A stretch of 63,041 bases of DNA from contig JAEIOG010000017.1 in assembly GCA_016342495.1 (NCBI GenBank), forward strand, positions 1 through 63,041, in the 5' to 3' direction. Below are positions 43,742-52,642 of the stretch, in pieces (position 1 is the stretch's first letter; each line of letters starts with the position of its first letter). This DNA is from Phycisphaerae bacterium. Its GTDB lineage: Bacteria; Planctomycetota; Phycisphaerae; Sedimentisphaerales; SM23-30. The notes under the pieces are model-generated. The model searched no databases and was not told the origin of the DNA. It saw only the letters and a list, made by a program, of their open reading frames with translations. The position numbers and the translations under genes were made by a program.

Positions 43742-43778
43742 AGGCATTATTTTATTGTTATAGAGTAATGCTTTTTTT
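43742..43778 (+). terminator. Intrinsic terminator after the ROK kinase gene
   Basis: GCATTA (43744-43749) pairs with TAATGC (43766-43771), extended by A-T pairs, and is followed by seven T residues. Confidence 0.75.
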
Positions 43779-43940
43779 ATAAAATAAATAAATTATCCCT
43801 TGACGATCATTCATTCAATTGCTAATTTCTTCATTCCTTATTCACCACTTCTTGCGGCCTTCAGGTTGAATTTGGCGTTTTGTGCGATAGACCGTCAAAT
43901 TGAATCCTTGATTTGATGGCTACGGGTTCGTTTTATTATT

Positions 43941-45644
43941 TTGCCATATTTGAGTTTTAAATTGCATCGTAAATTTGAACCCCAGCTTGTCACGGTTCTT
44001 CGTGAAGGCTACAGTCGTAAACTTTTTGCTGGTGATTTAACCGCAGGCGTTATTACTGGAATTGTCGCTTTGCCTTTGGCTGTTGCTTTTGCTATTGCTT
44101 CAGGTGTTGCACCTGCACAGGGCTTTTATACTGCTATTATTGCCGGGCTTATTATTTCTATTCTTAGTGGTTCCAGGTTTCAGATTGGTGGGCCAACCGG
44201 GGCTTTTGTTGTAATGGTCTATTCCATTATTCACCAGTTTGGCATGTCCGGGTTGGCTTTGGCTACCATTATGGCTGGTATTATATTGGTGCTTATGGGC
44301 GTGATGCGATTGGGTTCTTTAATTAAATATATCCCTTATCCGGTTACTCAGGGTTTTACTAGTGGCATTGCTGTAGTCATTGCCAGCACTCAACTTAAGC
44401 CACTTCTGGGTCTTGATATTGAATCTCTACCTATCGAATTTGCTCCTAAAATTATCACCTGTTTCGGTAATATCAGTTCATGCAATCTCTGGACGGTCAT
44501 TATCAGTACTTTTACTATTTTGATCCTGATTTTTTGGTCTAAAGTTACTGATAAAATTCCCGGTTCAATAATAGCAATTATTGTTTGTACGCTGCTGGTC
44601 AAACTTTTTAGTATTCCGGTAACTACCATAGGTTCTGAGTTTGGTCAGGTGTCTGTTGGGCTGCCTGATTTTACCACTCCAGAGATTAGTTTCAAGCTTA
44701 TCAGTCAATTATTTCCCGTTGCCGTCAGTATTGCCATGCTCGGAGCGATAGAATCGCTTCTTTCAGCTGTTGTAGCTGATGGTATGACAGGCACCCGGCA
44801 CCGCAGTGACATGGAACTGGTCGCCCAGGGCGCTGCTAATATTATCTGTCCATTTTTGGGTGGTATTCCGGCTACAGGTGCTATTGCCCGAACTGCTACC
44901 AATATCAAAAATGGTGGCAAAACCCCGTTTGCTGGCATAATTCACGCATTGGTATTGCTTTTAATTTTAATTTGCCTGGGTTCGCTGGCTTCAATGATCC
45001 CGATGTGTGTTTTAGCTGGTATACTGCTGGGTGTAGCTTTGAAAATGAGTGAGTATAAACTATTCATTAAAATGTTTCGTGCCCCCAAAAGCGATATTTA
45101 TGTCATGATTATTACGTTTTCGCTTACAGTTCTCCTTGACCTTACCATAGCTATTCCAGTTGGTATGATCTTAGCTTCTTTGCTTTTCATGCGAAGAATG
45201 GAACAGGTCTGCGGTGCGAAAATTATTTGTTCAGATGATGACGATACTGATATGGACGATGAACGTCATGATCCTTTTGCCCTTAGTAAATTTCAAGTTC
45301 CTGATGAAGTTGTTGTATTTGAGATAAATGGCCCATTCTTTTTTGGTGCCGCCAGTAAATTTCAGGATGACCTGATAAGCCCTGATGTCGCTATTTTGAT
45401 TTTGCGTATGAGAAATGTTCCCGCTATTGACGCGACTGGATTGTTCGCACTGGAAAAAATTATCAAGCTGGCCCATCATAATGGTCGCAAAATAATCATT
45501 TCAGGTATTAACACCCAACCGTTAGCTGCTATTAATAAATCAGGTTTGATCGAAAAAATCGGTTCCCAAGCCATCCATCGTAATATTTCAACGGCATTGC
45601 AATACGCCACTGAATTGCTCAACGATAAACACAATAACCAATAG
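43941..45644 (+). CDS. SulP-family anion transporter with STAS domain
   Basis: The 567-residue membrane protein has the SulP N-terminal pattern (GDLTAGVITGIVALPLAVAFAIASG, with QGFYTAIIAGLI), about 11-12 spans, and a C-terminal STAS domain at about 460-560 (VVVFEINGPFFFGAASKFQ, MRNVPAIDATGLFALEKI). SulP proteins carry sulfate, bicarbonate or other anions. No ATG exists in frame upstream: the frame opens after TGA at 43914 and the first usable codons are TTG at 43941, 43950 or 43959. The start is therefore a non-AUG codon and its exact place is uncertain. No Shine-Dalgarno sequence is evident. Confidence 0.88.
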   Translation: MPYLSFKLHRKFEPQLVTVLREGYSRKLFAGDLTAGVITGIVALPLAVAFAIASGVAPAQGFYTAIIAGLIISILSGSRFQIGGPTGAFVVMVYSIIHQFGMSGLALATIMAGIILVLMGVMRLGSLIKYIPYPVTQGFTSGIAVVIASTQLKPLLGLDIESLPIEFAPKIITCFGNISSCNLWTVIISTFTILILIFWSKVTDKIPGSIIAIIVCTLLVKLFSIPVTTIGSEFGQVSVGLPDFTTPEISFKLISQLFPVAVSIAMLGAIESLLSAVVADGMTGTRHRSDMELVAQGAANIICPFLGGIPATGAIARTATNIKNGGKTPFAGIIHALVLLLILICLGSLASMIPMCVLAGILLGVALKMSEYKLFIKMFRAPKSDIYVMIITFSLTVLLDLTIAIPVGMILASLLFMRRMEQVCGAKIICSDDDDTDMDDERHDPFALSKFQVPDEVVVFEINGPFFFGAASKFQDDLISPDVAILILRMRNVPAIDATGLFALEKIIKLAHHNGRKIIISGINTQPLAAINKSGLIEKIGSQAIHRNISTALQYATELLNDKHNNQ

Positions 45645-45646
45645 TT

Positions 45647-45681
45647 AAAAAGGGCATTAGTTCAAACTGAAACAATGCCCT
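45647..45681 (-). terminator. Intrinsic terminator for the Clp N-domain gene
   Basis: On the minus strand, AGGGCATT (45681-45674) pairs with AATGCCCT (45658-45651), followed by a short T-run. On the plus strand no T-run follows, so it mainly serves the minus-strand gene ending at 45714. Confidence 0.75.
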
Positions 45682-45713
45682 GTAATCTTCATGTATTTAA
45701 TTATCAATTATTA

Positions 45714-46160
45714 TCAGGCTTTGCCTAAAAAGTGCAATACATCTATGCGAACTTGATCCAGCTTCAAACCCATGTTGCGAATCACCTGGGCTCCGGTTCC
45801 TTCATTTTCATGCAATAAACCCAAGAGTAAATGTTCTGTGCCGATATGATTATGTTTTAACTCACGGGCTTCTTTTACTGCATCATCAACCATGTTCTGG
45901 CAATGTTTGGTTCGGGGCAGTTTTTCCCAATCGGTGTCTTCATGGCCTGTGCCATTTTGAACGAGTTTGACTATTTCAGCTTTTACCGTCTTTAGGCAAA
46001 TGTCTCTGTGTATTAATATGTCATAAGCTACGCCAGATTTAACTTCAGCCAAACCAAGTAGTACGTGTTCAGTTCCAACGTGATCGTGTTTTAGTTTCTG
46101 GGCTTCCTGTCGGGCATGGTCCATTACGCTGCGGGCGTTTTGAGTATATCGTTCAAACAT
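45714..46160 (-). CDS. Stand-alone Clp N-domain protein
   Basis: The 148-residue protein consists of two Clp_N repeats and nothing else. Repeat 1 has MFERYTQNARSVMDHARQEA and HDHVGTEHVLLGLAEVKSG; repeat 2 has AVKEARELKHNHIGTEHLLL and GLLHENEGTGAQVIRNMGL. This is the N-terminal substrate- and adaptor-binding domain of ClpC-type ATPases, without the AAA+ modules or any neighbouring clp gene. Such proteins could act as adaptors, competitors for substrates, or damaged-protein sensors. The gene has an AAGGA ribosome site and its own terminator, so it is an independent unit. Confidence 0.9.
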   Translation of the reverse strand: MFERYTQNARSVMDHARQEAQKLKHDHVGTEHVLLGLAEVKSGVAYDILIHRDICLKTVKAEIVKLVQNGTGHEDTDWEKLPRTKHCQNMVDDAVKEARELKHNHIGTEHLLLGLLHENEGTGAQVIRNMGLKLDQVRIDVLHFLGKA

Positions 46161-46298
46161 ATAATTGTTTCCTTTTTATTAGAGTACAAATTTATTTCAA
46201 AATAATATACAATTCAAAACCGAGCCTGTCTTGTAAAAAACTAAATGTTTATAAAAATAAACTCGTTATATTTTTCACAGTCGCCGGTTATTTAAGTT

Positions 46299-46964
46299 TT
46301 ATTGCTGTTCGATACTCTTGAGATATTTGAGCGAATCGAGAATGAAATATCTTCTATCATCAGTTAGATTTGTTCCGAATTTGATTTTTTTAAGCCCTTC
46401 AAGGACAATTACCTGGCGGTATTGATCATTTATCCTAATACTGCTGGTGTCTTCATAGATATTATTTATTTCTTTCCATGTAAATTTGCGTTTCCAGCCT
46501 TTGTTGCCAACCCCGATCAGAACGTTCGCATCGGAGCCATTGACGGTAATTTCCACTTTACCCCAGATAGCCATCATGGTAACACCCAGCAGGACAAAAG
46601 TTCCAATTAGGAAAGGGAGCCCGAAAAGCGACTGGTGCAGGTCGAAATGGCCTTTAGCGATTTGGCTACCATAAATACCTGCAATCGAAAATCCCGACCA
46701 GACACACATAAAAGGGACCATAAATACAGCGGTACCTACAGATCGGGTTGTTGCGCCAATTGTAAAACCATTATAGTTTTTTTGATACCATGCGCCTTTG
46801 GGCGGGTTTTCCAGAACTTTCGGACTTAATTCTATTTCTGGCTCATCCAGCTGCTCAGAGATGCTAAAAGCTTCGCCACATTCAGGGCAATAGGCTAGAT
46901 CGTTGGCAATATTGATTTGGTCCTGTGGGATCTCTATATTGCATTCTGGACATATTATTTTCAT
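46299..46964 (-). CDS. Zinc-ribbon membrane protein of unknown function
   Basis: The 221-residue protein starts with a zinc ribbon (CPECNIEIPQ at the N-terminus and YCPECGEAF near 30: two CxxC pairs). Two membrane spans follow (about 75-98 and 110-135, LPFLIGTFVLLGVTMMAIW), and a C-terminal soluble domain with VLIGVGNKGWKRKFTWKEI that looks like a PH-like or DUF3592-type beta domain. The Trp-Lys-rich ITWKEINNIY stretch recurs in such membrane proteins. An AAAGGGA ribosome site precedes the ATG. The function is unknown. Confidence 0.75.
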   Translation of the reverse strand: MKIICPECNIEIPQDQINIANDLAYCPECGEAFSISEQLDEPEIELSPKVLENPPKGAWYQKNYNGFTIGATTRSVGTAVFMVPFMCVWSGFSIAGIYGSQIAKGHFDLHQSLFGLPFLIGTFVLLGVTMMAIWGKVEITVNGSDANVLIGVGNKGWKRKFTWKEINNIYEDTSSIRINDQYRQVIVLEGLKKIKFGTNLTDDRRYFILDSLKYLKSIEQQ

Positions 46965-47227
46965 TACAGTATCCCTTTCTTAACTAACAAAATAATCTGA
47001 ACATAGTTATAATTGTAGTAAAATCGTCTGAATTGTATATGGCTTTTGGATATTCTACAAAATATTCACTGCAAGACAATACTTTTTGTTGATATTAATC
47101 AGTGATAATTCGATTGTTTATATGGGTTTATCGTTTAGCCAGTATTGGTATTTCTTTCGTTTCTCTAGTCGTAAGTCATTACAAATAAATACTTTATGTT
47201 TAATGCGCCTTCTTTTGTGTTAATTTG

Positions 47228-47256
47228 GGGAATTTCACTTGCAATTCCCTTTTTTT
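47228..47256 (+). terminator. Hairpin with T-run just upstream of rpsO
   Basis: GGGAATT (47228-47234) pairs with AATTCCC (47243-47249) and is followed by seven T residues. No plus-strand gene precedes it, so it may insulate rpsO or end an unseen short transcript. Confidence 0.65.
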
Positions 47257-47266
47257 CAGTTATACT
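47239..47266 (+). promoter_or_regulatory. Candidate rpsO promoter
   Basis: TTGCAA (47239-47244) and TATACT (47261-47266) are 16 bases apart. The -35 box lies in the loop and 3' arm of the hairpin described at 47228. Confidence 0.6.
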
Positions 47267-47359
47267 GACTTAATTATTAGTGTCGATGAAGTGTTGGCAC
47301 ATAAATATTAACTTCTGTCTCGTTAGTTCCAGAAATGGGCTGATTGGGGAAGGAACAAA

Positions 47360-47614
47360 ATGATTAAACAAGATATTATCAAAGAGTACGCAACCAAAGA
47401 GGGTGACACCGGCTCACCGGAAGTACAGGTTGCAATTTTAACAACCCGCATCAAAGAGCTCACTGAGCATTTGAAAATGCACAAAAAAGACCATGCTTCA
47501 CGCCGTGGGTTGTTGCAAATGGTTGGTCGTCGTTCTGGCTTACTGAAGTATTTGGCCAAAATCGACCGTGAAAGATATACTAAACTCATTGGTAGTTTAG
47601 GCCTTCGTAAGTAA
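47360..47614 (+). CDS. rpsO: 30S ribosomal protein S15
   Basis: The 84-residue protein has the S15 core ([51 protein letters not shown]). S15 binds the central domain of 16S rRNA early in 30S assembly and in several bacteria represses its own mRNA. It is slightly shorter than the usual 88-89 residues, the difference being at the N-terminus. AAGGA lies seven bases before the ATG. A strong terminator separates it from pnp, a classic neighbour. Confidence 0.96.
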   Translation: MIKQDIIKEYATKEGDTGSPEVQVAILTTRIKELTEHLKMHKKDHASRRGLLQMVGRRSGLLKYLAKIDRERYTKLIGSLGLRK

Positions 47615-47622
47615 ACATTTCC

Positions 47623-47654
47623 AAATCGGCATGTCATGCGTGCCGATTTTTTTT
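47623..47654 (+). terminator. Intrinsic terminator between rpsO and pnp
   Basis: AAATCGGCA (47623-47631) pairs with TGCCGATTT (from 47641), followed by a run of eight T residues. Confidence 0.9.
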
Positions 47655-47787
47655 ATTATAATAAATCGGGGCGGTCTTAGTCTGTCCTGATTTTATAATA
47701 GTCGCAATGGCGACACCTCCAGATTATTTTGCCTGAGATATGTTTTTTTACTCTGGCAAAAATTTCAAATATTAATTTGGGGATTTT

Positions 47788-47856
47788 GTATCAATATGTA
47801 ATGGTGTAGCAATTCGTGTCAATATAAAAAGATGTAGAATGTGTCAATTGATGTAG
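47788..47856 (+). repeat. Three related direct repeats in the pnp leader
   Basis: Two 22-base units (47788-47809 and 47816-47837) both start GTRTCAATAT and end RTGTAG. A shortened third (47841-47856, GTGTCAATTGATGTAG) follows, ending 29 bases before the pnp start codon. Confidence 0.65.
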
Positions 47857-47885
47857 ATTTGTGTAGGCAAGAAAGAAGAAAAATT

Positions 47886-50003
47886 ATGAATTTTAATGTA
47901 ACAAGAGTAGAAAGAGAAATCGCAGGTAGAACTTTATCTATCGAAACCGGGAAAATCGCAAAACAGGCCGCCGGCTCTGTTATGGTTCAATATGGCGAAA
48001 CCGTCGTATTTACCGCTTGCGTTCGTTCCAAACCTCGTCCAGGTATTGATTTTTTCCCGCTGACTGTGGATTATCGTGAAAAATTGTCCGCAGCTGGCAA
48101 GTTCCCCGGTGGCTTCATGAAACGTGAAGGCCGTCCAACTACCAAAGAAGTTCTTACTATGAGAATGATCGACCGTCCATGTCGTCCAATGTTCCCTAAA
48201 GGGTTCAAAGATGATGTGCAGATTCAGGCAATCGTTCTTTCAGCTGACCTGGTAAATGATCCTGATATCCTTGCCATGGTTGGTGCATCCGCTGCTCTTT
48301 GCATTTCTGATATCCCATTTAATGGCCCTATGGGTGCTGTTCGCGTTGGTTATGTTGATGGCAAGTATGTTATCAATCCAACCAAGACTGAAATGGACAA
48401 GACCCAGATGGAACTTGTTCTCGGCGGTCATGATGAATCTGTAAATATGATTGAAGTCTCAGCTCGTCAGCTTTCCGAAGATGTTGTCGCTGGTGCTATC
48501 GAAAAAGGTCATGAAGTCATTAAAGAACTTTGCTCAATGATCAACGAATTAGTTGAAAAGTGTGGCAAAGAGAAAACTCCTTTTGAAATCCCTGATATCG
48601 CTCCAATTATTTCCATGCTAGAACAAAAGTATGGCAATGCTTACCTGGAAGCTAAGAAAATTGATGGCAAGCTTGAACGTCAAAACACAATTGATGCTAT
48701 GTATGACGAATTCAAAGCTGAAATGTGTCCTGAAGATAAAGAAGAAGATCAATGGCAATATCCTGCCGAAATGATCCGCGAAGGCTTCCATGATTTCCAG
48801 GAAGTTATGATCCGTAAAATGATCGTTGGCGGTACTCGGGTTGGCGGACGTGGTCTTGATGAACTTCGTGACATCTGTGGCGAAGTTGGCTTCCTGCCAC
48901 GTACCCATGGATCGGCACTGTTTACTCGTGGCGAAACTCAAGGTCTTGTCACTGCTACGCTTGGTACTGTTTCTGATCAGCAGACTGTCGATGGCCTTTG
49001 CGATGAATTTGGCCAGAAGTTCATGCTTCATTATAATTTCCCTCCATTCTGTGTTGGCGAAACTGGCCGAATCATGGGCCCAGGTCGTCGCGAAATAGGT
49101 CATGGTGCTCTAGCTGAAAAATCTCTTGCTATGGTTTTACCTGATTCTGACGTATTCCCATATACCATCAAACTGGTTTCGGAAATCATGGAATCTAATG
49201 GCTCAAGTTCGATGGCTTCTGTCTGTGGTGGAACTCTGGCGATGCTGGATGCTGGCGTGCCTCTTTTGAATCCTGTTGCTGGTATCTCTGTTGGTATGAT
49301 GTCAACTGATGATGCCTCTGTATATATCACAGACATCCTTGGCGAAGAAGATCATTATGGCGATATGGACTTCAAGGTTGCTGGTACCAAAGACGGTATC
49401 ACTGGCATTCAGCTTGACCTTAAAGCTCGTGGCTTGACCATTGAACAAATTCGCGAAACTTTTGCGTATGCCAAAACTGCTCGCATGCAGATCCTTGAAA
49501 TCATGGCAGGTGTTATTGCTGAACCTAATATGTATCTTTCAGAGTATGCTCCACGTATTGCTACCACTCAGATTCCGGTCGATATGATCGGTGCTATCAT
49601 TGGCCCAGGCGGTCGTGAAATCAAGAAGATTCAGGAAACTACTGGTACCAAGGTTGATATCGAAGAAGATGGCACAATTTATATCTCTTGCGTTGGTGGC
49701 GATGGCCATAACCGTGCCAAGGGTATTATTGAAATGATGACCAAGCCACTTAAAATTGGTAGTGTTTATACTGGTAAAGTTGTAGCTATCAAAGAATTTG
49801 GTGCTTTCATCGAATTAGCCCCAGGTCGTGAAGGTCTTTGCCACATCAGCGAAATCTCCAATGATTTTGTTCGCAATGTGACTGATGTTTGCAAGGTTGG
49901 CGACGAAATGGAAATCAAAGTGATCGCAATTGATGACCAGGGTAGAATCAAGCTTTCTCACAAAGCTGTGATGGCTGCAAGAAAAGATGAAAAATCTGAA
50001 TAA
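47886..50003 (+). CDS. pnp: Polyribonucleotide nucleotidyltransferase (PNPase)
   Basis: The 705-residue phosphorolytic 3'-5' exoribonuclease has two RNase PH-like halves (SVMVQYGETVVFTACV with FFPLTVDYREK near the start; GRREIGHGALAEKSL and SNGSSSMASVCGGTLAMLDA in the second). A KH domain (IPVDMIGAIIGPGGREIKK) and a C-terminal S1 domain (GAFIELAPGREGLCHISEIS) follow. PNPase degrades and processes RNA and in many bacteria controls its own mRNA. ATG 47886 (MNFNVTRVERE) is the family-like start; an upstream TTG at 47841 would add 15 unmatched residues. The leader contains direct repeats, and a strong terminator follows the stop. Confidence 0.96.
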   Translation: MNFNVTRVEREIAGRTLSIETGKIAKQAAGSVMVQYGETVVFTACVRSKPRPGIDFFPLTVDYREKLSAAGKFPGGFMKREGRPTTKEVLTMRMIDRPCRPMFPKGFKDDVQIQAIVLSADLVNDPDILAMVGASAALCISDIPFNGPMGAVRVGYVDGKYVINPTKTEMDKTQMELVLGGHDESVNMIEVSARQLSEDVVAGAIEKGHEVIKELCSMINELVEKCGKEKTPFEIPDIAPIISMLEQKYGNAYLEAKKIDGKLERQNTIDAMYDEFKAEMCPEDKEEDQWQYPAEMIREGFHDFQEVMIRKMIVGGTRVGGRGLDELRDICGEVGFLPRTHGSALFTRGETQGLVTATLGTVSDQQTVDGLCDEFGQKFMLHYNFPPFCVGETGRIMGPGRREIGHGALAEKSLAMVLPDSDVFPYTIKLVSEIMESNGSSSMASVCGGTLAMLDAGVPLLNPVAGISVGMMSTDDASVYITDILGEEDHYGDMDFKVAGTKDGITGIQLDLKARGLTIEQIRETFAYAKTARMQILEIMAGVIAEPNMYLSEYAPRIATTQIPVDMIGAIIGPGGREIKKIQETTGTKVDIEEDGTIYISCVGGDGHNRAKGIIEMMTKPLKIGSVYTGKVVAIKEFGAFIELAPGREGLCHISEISNDFVRNVTDVCKVGDEMEIKVIAIDDQGRIKLSHKAVMAARKDEKSE

Positions 50004-50042
50004 GCAGTCGAGTCGGCCTAGGTCGAATTATTAATAAACGAT

Positions 50043-50077
50043 CGGGCCTCCACCTAAAAACGGAGGCCCGTTTCTTT
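50043..50077 (+). terminator. Intrinsic terminator after pnp
   Basis: CGGGCCTCC (50043-50051) pairs perfectly with GGAGGCCCG (50062-50070), then TTTCTTT. Confidence 0.9.
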
Positions 50078-50125
50078 CACTAGTGCCTAAACATTTGAGC
50101 GAGTTTTGATTTCCCAGGTAGTTTT

Positions 50126-50989
50126 ATGCCCGCACTTTATATTACAATTGGTATTATCATTGGCTCTGGAATCACCGCTATTATCTTTTGGCGGATTGGC
50201 CAACGTTATCTCAAACGCTATAAGCAACAGCGTAATGATTTGGTACGCCGTGTCAAAGATGCCGAGAAGATGGCCCAGCTGGGCGATCTTGCCAATAGCC
50301 TGGCCCATGAAATCCGCAATCCGCTTTCGATCATTAAAATAAATCTTCAGCTGCTTTCCGAAGACATCGGCGATTTTATTAAAGCAACAAAGGTTGAAAA
50401 TAACAAAGATTATGGTGGTATCGTAGACCCGGCTCAAAAACTTGCCCGTCAACTCCGTAAAATCAAAAATATTACTGGTGAATCCAACCGTTTGGCTCAA
50501 ACATTAAATGATTTTATGCGTTATGCTGGCCGTATTGAGCTGAATCCAGCGCGTCAGGATATAAATGAATTGCTTGATGATCTGATTGATTTTTATGAAC
50601 CTCAGGCTCTCAATAAGGGCGTTCAGATTCGACATAATCTTGTAGCTAACAAGATGTATGCAAAAGTTGATGCAGACCTGATAAAACAGGCTTTATTGAA
50701 TCTTTTTATCAATGCTATTCAGGCTATGGACGGTGCAGGTGAATTGATTATTCGTTCACGTATCGAAAATGACAATATCTGTATTGAAATTTCTGATACT
50801 GGCCCTGGCATGAGCGAAGAAGTAAAAAATAAAATTTTTGATCCTTATTATACTAAACGCAAGGGTGGAACAGGCCTTGGCCTTCCCACATGTCGGCGCA
50901 TTATTGAAGCCCATAATGGCCACATCGATCTTATCAGTGAACCCGGTAGAGGCACCAGCTTTACCATAACCTTTCCTGCTGTAGAGTAG
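50126..50989 (+). CDS. Sensor histidine kinase
   Basis: The 287-residue kinase has a single N-terminal span (ALYITIGIIIGSGITAIIF), then the HisKA phosphoacceptor LANSLAHEIRNPLSII (His61), and a HATPase domain with LLNLFINAIQAMD (N box), ISDTGPGMSE (G1) and KGGTGLGLPTCRRI (G2). There is no periplasmic sensor domain, so it probably senses an internal or membrane signal or relies on a partner. The NtrC-type regulator gene follows after 117 bases with its own promoter-like sequence, so the two are likely a pair of the NtrB/NtrC kind. Confidence 0.9.
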   Translation: MPALYITIGIIIGSGITAIIFWRIGQRYLKRYKQQRNDLVRRVKDAEKMAQLGDLANSLAHEIRNPLSIIKINLQLLSEDIGDFIKATKVENNKDYGGIVDPAQKLARQLRKIKNITGESNRLAQTLNDFMRYAGRIELNPARQDINELLDDLIDFYEPQALNKGVQIRHNLVANKMYAKVDADLIKQALLNLFINAIQAMDGAGELIIRSRIENDNICIEISDTGPGMSEEVKNKIFDPYYTKRKGGTGLGLPTCRRIIEAHNGHIDLISEPGRGTSFTITFPAVE

Positions 50990-51064
50990 CTAGTAAATGA
51001 GTTATTAGCCTTAATTCACTAATGTTTTTTTTCTGTGTTAATATGAGTTGATTTGTGGATATGA

Positions 51065-51100
51065 TTTTTCACTTTTAGTTTTTCACTTTTAATATATAAT
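51065..51100 (+). promoter_or_regulatory. Direct repeat and -10 box before the NtrC-type gene
   Basis: TTTTTCACTTTTA occurs twice (51065-51077 and 51079-51091), one base apart, followed by TATAAT at 51095-51100, six bases before the ATG. No good -35 box or ribosome site is seen. Confidence 0.5.
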
Positions 51101-51106
51101 AAGAAT

Positions 51107-52462
51107 ATGACTGATAAAATACCAATATTAATAGTAGAAGACGAAATAGGCCATGCCGATATACTAGCTGAAGCCCTCGAACGTGTGGGTTATGAAGTAA
51201 CTCTGGCTGCTTCAGGGCAGGAGGGCATTGACATCTGCCAGATAGGTGACCCCTATGTTGTCATCACCGACTTGAAACTTGGCGACAGCATTGATGGTCT
51301 GGGTGTTCTGGAAAACGTACGCTCACGAGATAATATTTGTGAAGTTGTGCTCATCACCGCTCATGAATCAATTGATACCTGCAAAGAGGCTCTCCAGAAG
51401 GGTGCCTATGATTATATCCCTAAGCCAATAGATCTTGACCACCTCAGAGCCGTCGTAAAACGGGCATCAGATAAGGTTATGCTCGAACGGGAAAACCATC
51501 GACTGCATGTCAAACTTGATGAAAAATTTGATTTTGCAGGAATTATTGGTAATTCCCCTCGCATGCTGCGTATCATGGATAAACTTAACCGTGCCGCCAA
51601 TTCAAGCGTTACTGTTTTAGTTCAGGGAGAATCAGGTGTTGGCAAAGAACTTTTTGCCACTGCTATTCATTTTAATTCCCCACGGAGCGATGGCCCTTTT
51701 CAGGCTGTCAACTGTGCTGGCCTTAGTGATACCTTGTTAGAATCGGAACTTTTTGGCCATGTCCATGGCGCTTTTACCGGGGCTTCAGCTGATCGTAAGG
51801 GTTTTTTCCAGATGGCCGATGGCGGCACACTTTTTCTCGATGAAATCGGCGATATGCCCGCGGCTATGCAGGCCAAACTCCTGCGGGTTCTGGAGGATCA
51901 AATTGTCGTTCCAGTAGGTTCAACTAAGGGAACTAAAGTCGATGTTCGTATCATCAGCGCTACCAATCAGGATCTGGAAAAAATGGTCGAGGAAAAAACT
52001 TTCCGCCAGGATCTCTATTATCGTATCCGTGGCGTCAATATTGAAATTCCGCCGTTGCGCCAGCGTCGAGAGGATATCCCCGAACTGCTTAATCATTTTC
52101 TCCATCAATATGCCAGAGATGAAGGTCGCGGAGTGCATGGTTTTACCCCATCGGCTGTGAAACTTCTAAAAGCATATGATTGGCCTGGCAATATCCGCGA
52201 ATTGCGTAATTGCGTTAAAATGATGGTAGTTCTCGCTGAATGTGAAAAACTCGATGTTGCTGACCTGCCAATCGAAATTCAGCGTAAATCAGGTGAAGAT
52301 TCCCCGCTTTCTGATCTTGCTGGCATCAGCCTGACAGAGCTGGAAAAATTAGCCATCAAACGTACATTGGAAATGGTCGAAGGCAATCGCGAAACCGCCG
52401 CTAAGATATTAGGTATCGGCGAACGTACCCTCTACCGCAAAATTAAAGAATACGACCTTTAA
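51107..52462 (+). CDS. Sigma-54-dependent response regulator (NtrC family)
   Basis: The 451-residue protein has a receiver domain (1-120) with phosphoacceptor Asp55 (VVITDLKLGD), acidic EDE at 11-13 and Lys106 (YIPKPID). The AAA+ sigma-54 activation domain follows (about 142-375), with Walker A GESGVGKE (174-181), the GAFTGA loop (221-226) that contacts sigma-54, Walker B TLFLDEIGD and the arginine finger region FRQDLYYRIRG. A C-terminal Fis-type helix-turn-helix ends the protein (NRETAAKILGIGERTLYRK). It activates sigma-54 promoters on phosphorylation, most likely by the kinase encoded just upstream. Target genes are unknown. Confidence 0.95.
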   Translation: MTDKIPILIVEDEIGHADILAEALERVGYEVTLAASGQEGIDICQIGDPYVVITDLKLGDSIDGLGVLENVRSRDNICEVVLITAHESIDTCKEALQKGAYDYIPKPIDLDHLRAVVKRASDKVMLERENHRLHVKLDEKFDFAGIIGNSPRMLRIMDKLNRAANSSVTVLVQGESGVGKELFATAIHFNSPRSDGPFQAVNCAGLSDTLLESELFGHVHGAFTGASADRKGFFQMADGGTLFLDEIGDMPAAMQAKLLRVLEDQIVVPVGSTKGTKVDVRIISATNQDLEKMVEEKTFRQDLYYRIRGVNIEIPPLRQRREDIPELLNHFLHQYARDEGRGVHGFTPSAVKLLKAYDWPGNIRELRNCVKMMVVLAECEKLDVADLPIEIQRKSGEDSPLSDLAGISLTELEKLAIKRTLEMVEGNRETAAKILGIGERTLYRKIKEYDL

Positions 52463-52642
52463 GAATCCGTATTAACCCTTATTTTATGTTCCAGCAGACC
52501 ATTAATAAAATGATTTGACCAAAATGATGAAGAAGGTTATAGTAATCTTCCGAGTTGATAAGTGGGGCAGTCGACCATAAATCCTGGTGATAGATGCCAT
52601 AGTAAAGCAAAAACCTTTATAAGACTACAGAAGGGTGATAAA

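Larger units (their letters stand above)
46965..47359. other. Intergenic region upstream of rpsO
   Basis: The 395 bases include a hairpin with T-run (47228-47256) that overlaps the rpsO promoter (47239-47266), and then a 93-base rpsO leader. Nothing else convincing is seen in the AT-rich first 250 bases. Confidence 0.6.

Noticed and set aside
43911..43940. Possible selenocysteine TGA upstream of the SulP frame, given selA in the window
   Set aside because: The sequence before the TGA shows no SulP-like residues and no start codon, so there is nothing to read through to.
47841..47885. TTG start upstream of the PNPase ATG
   Set aside because: It would translate the leader repeats and add residues absent from PNPases; the protein family starts near MNFNV.
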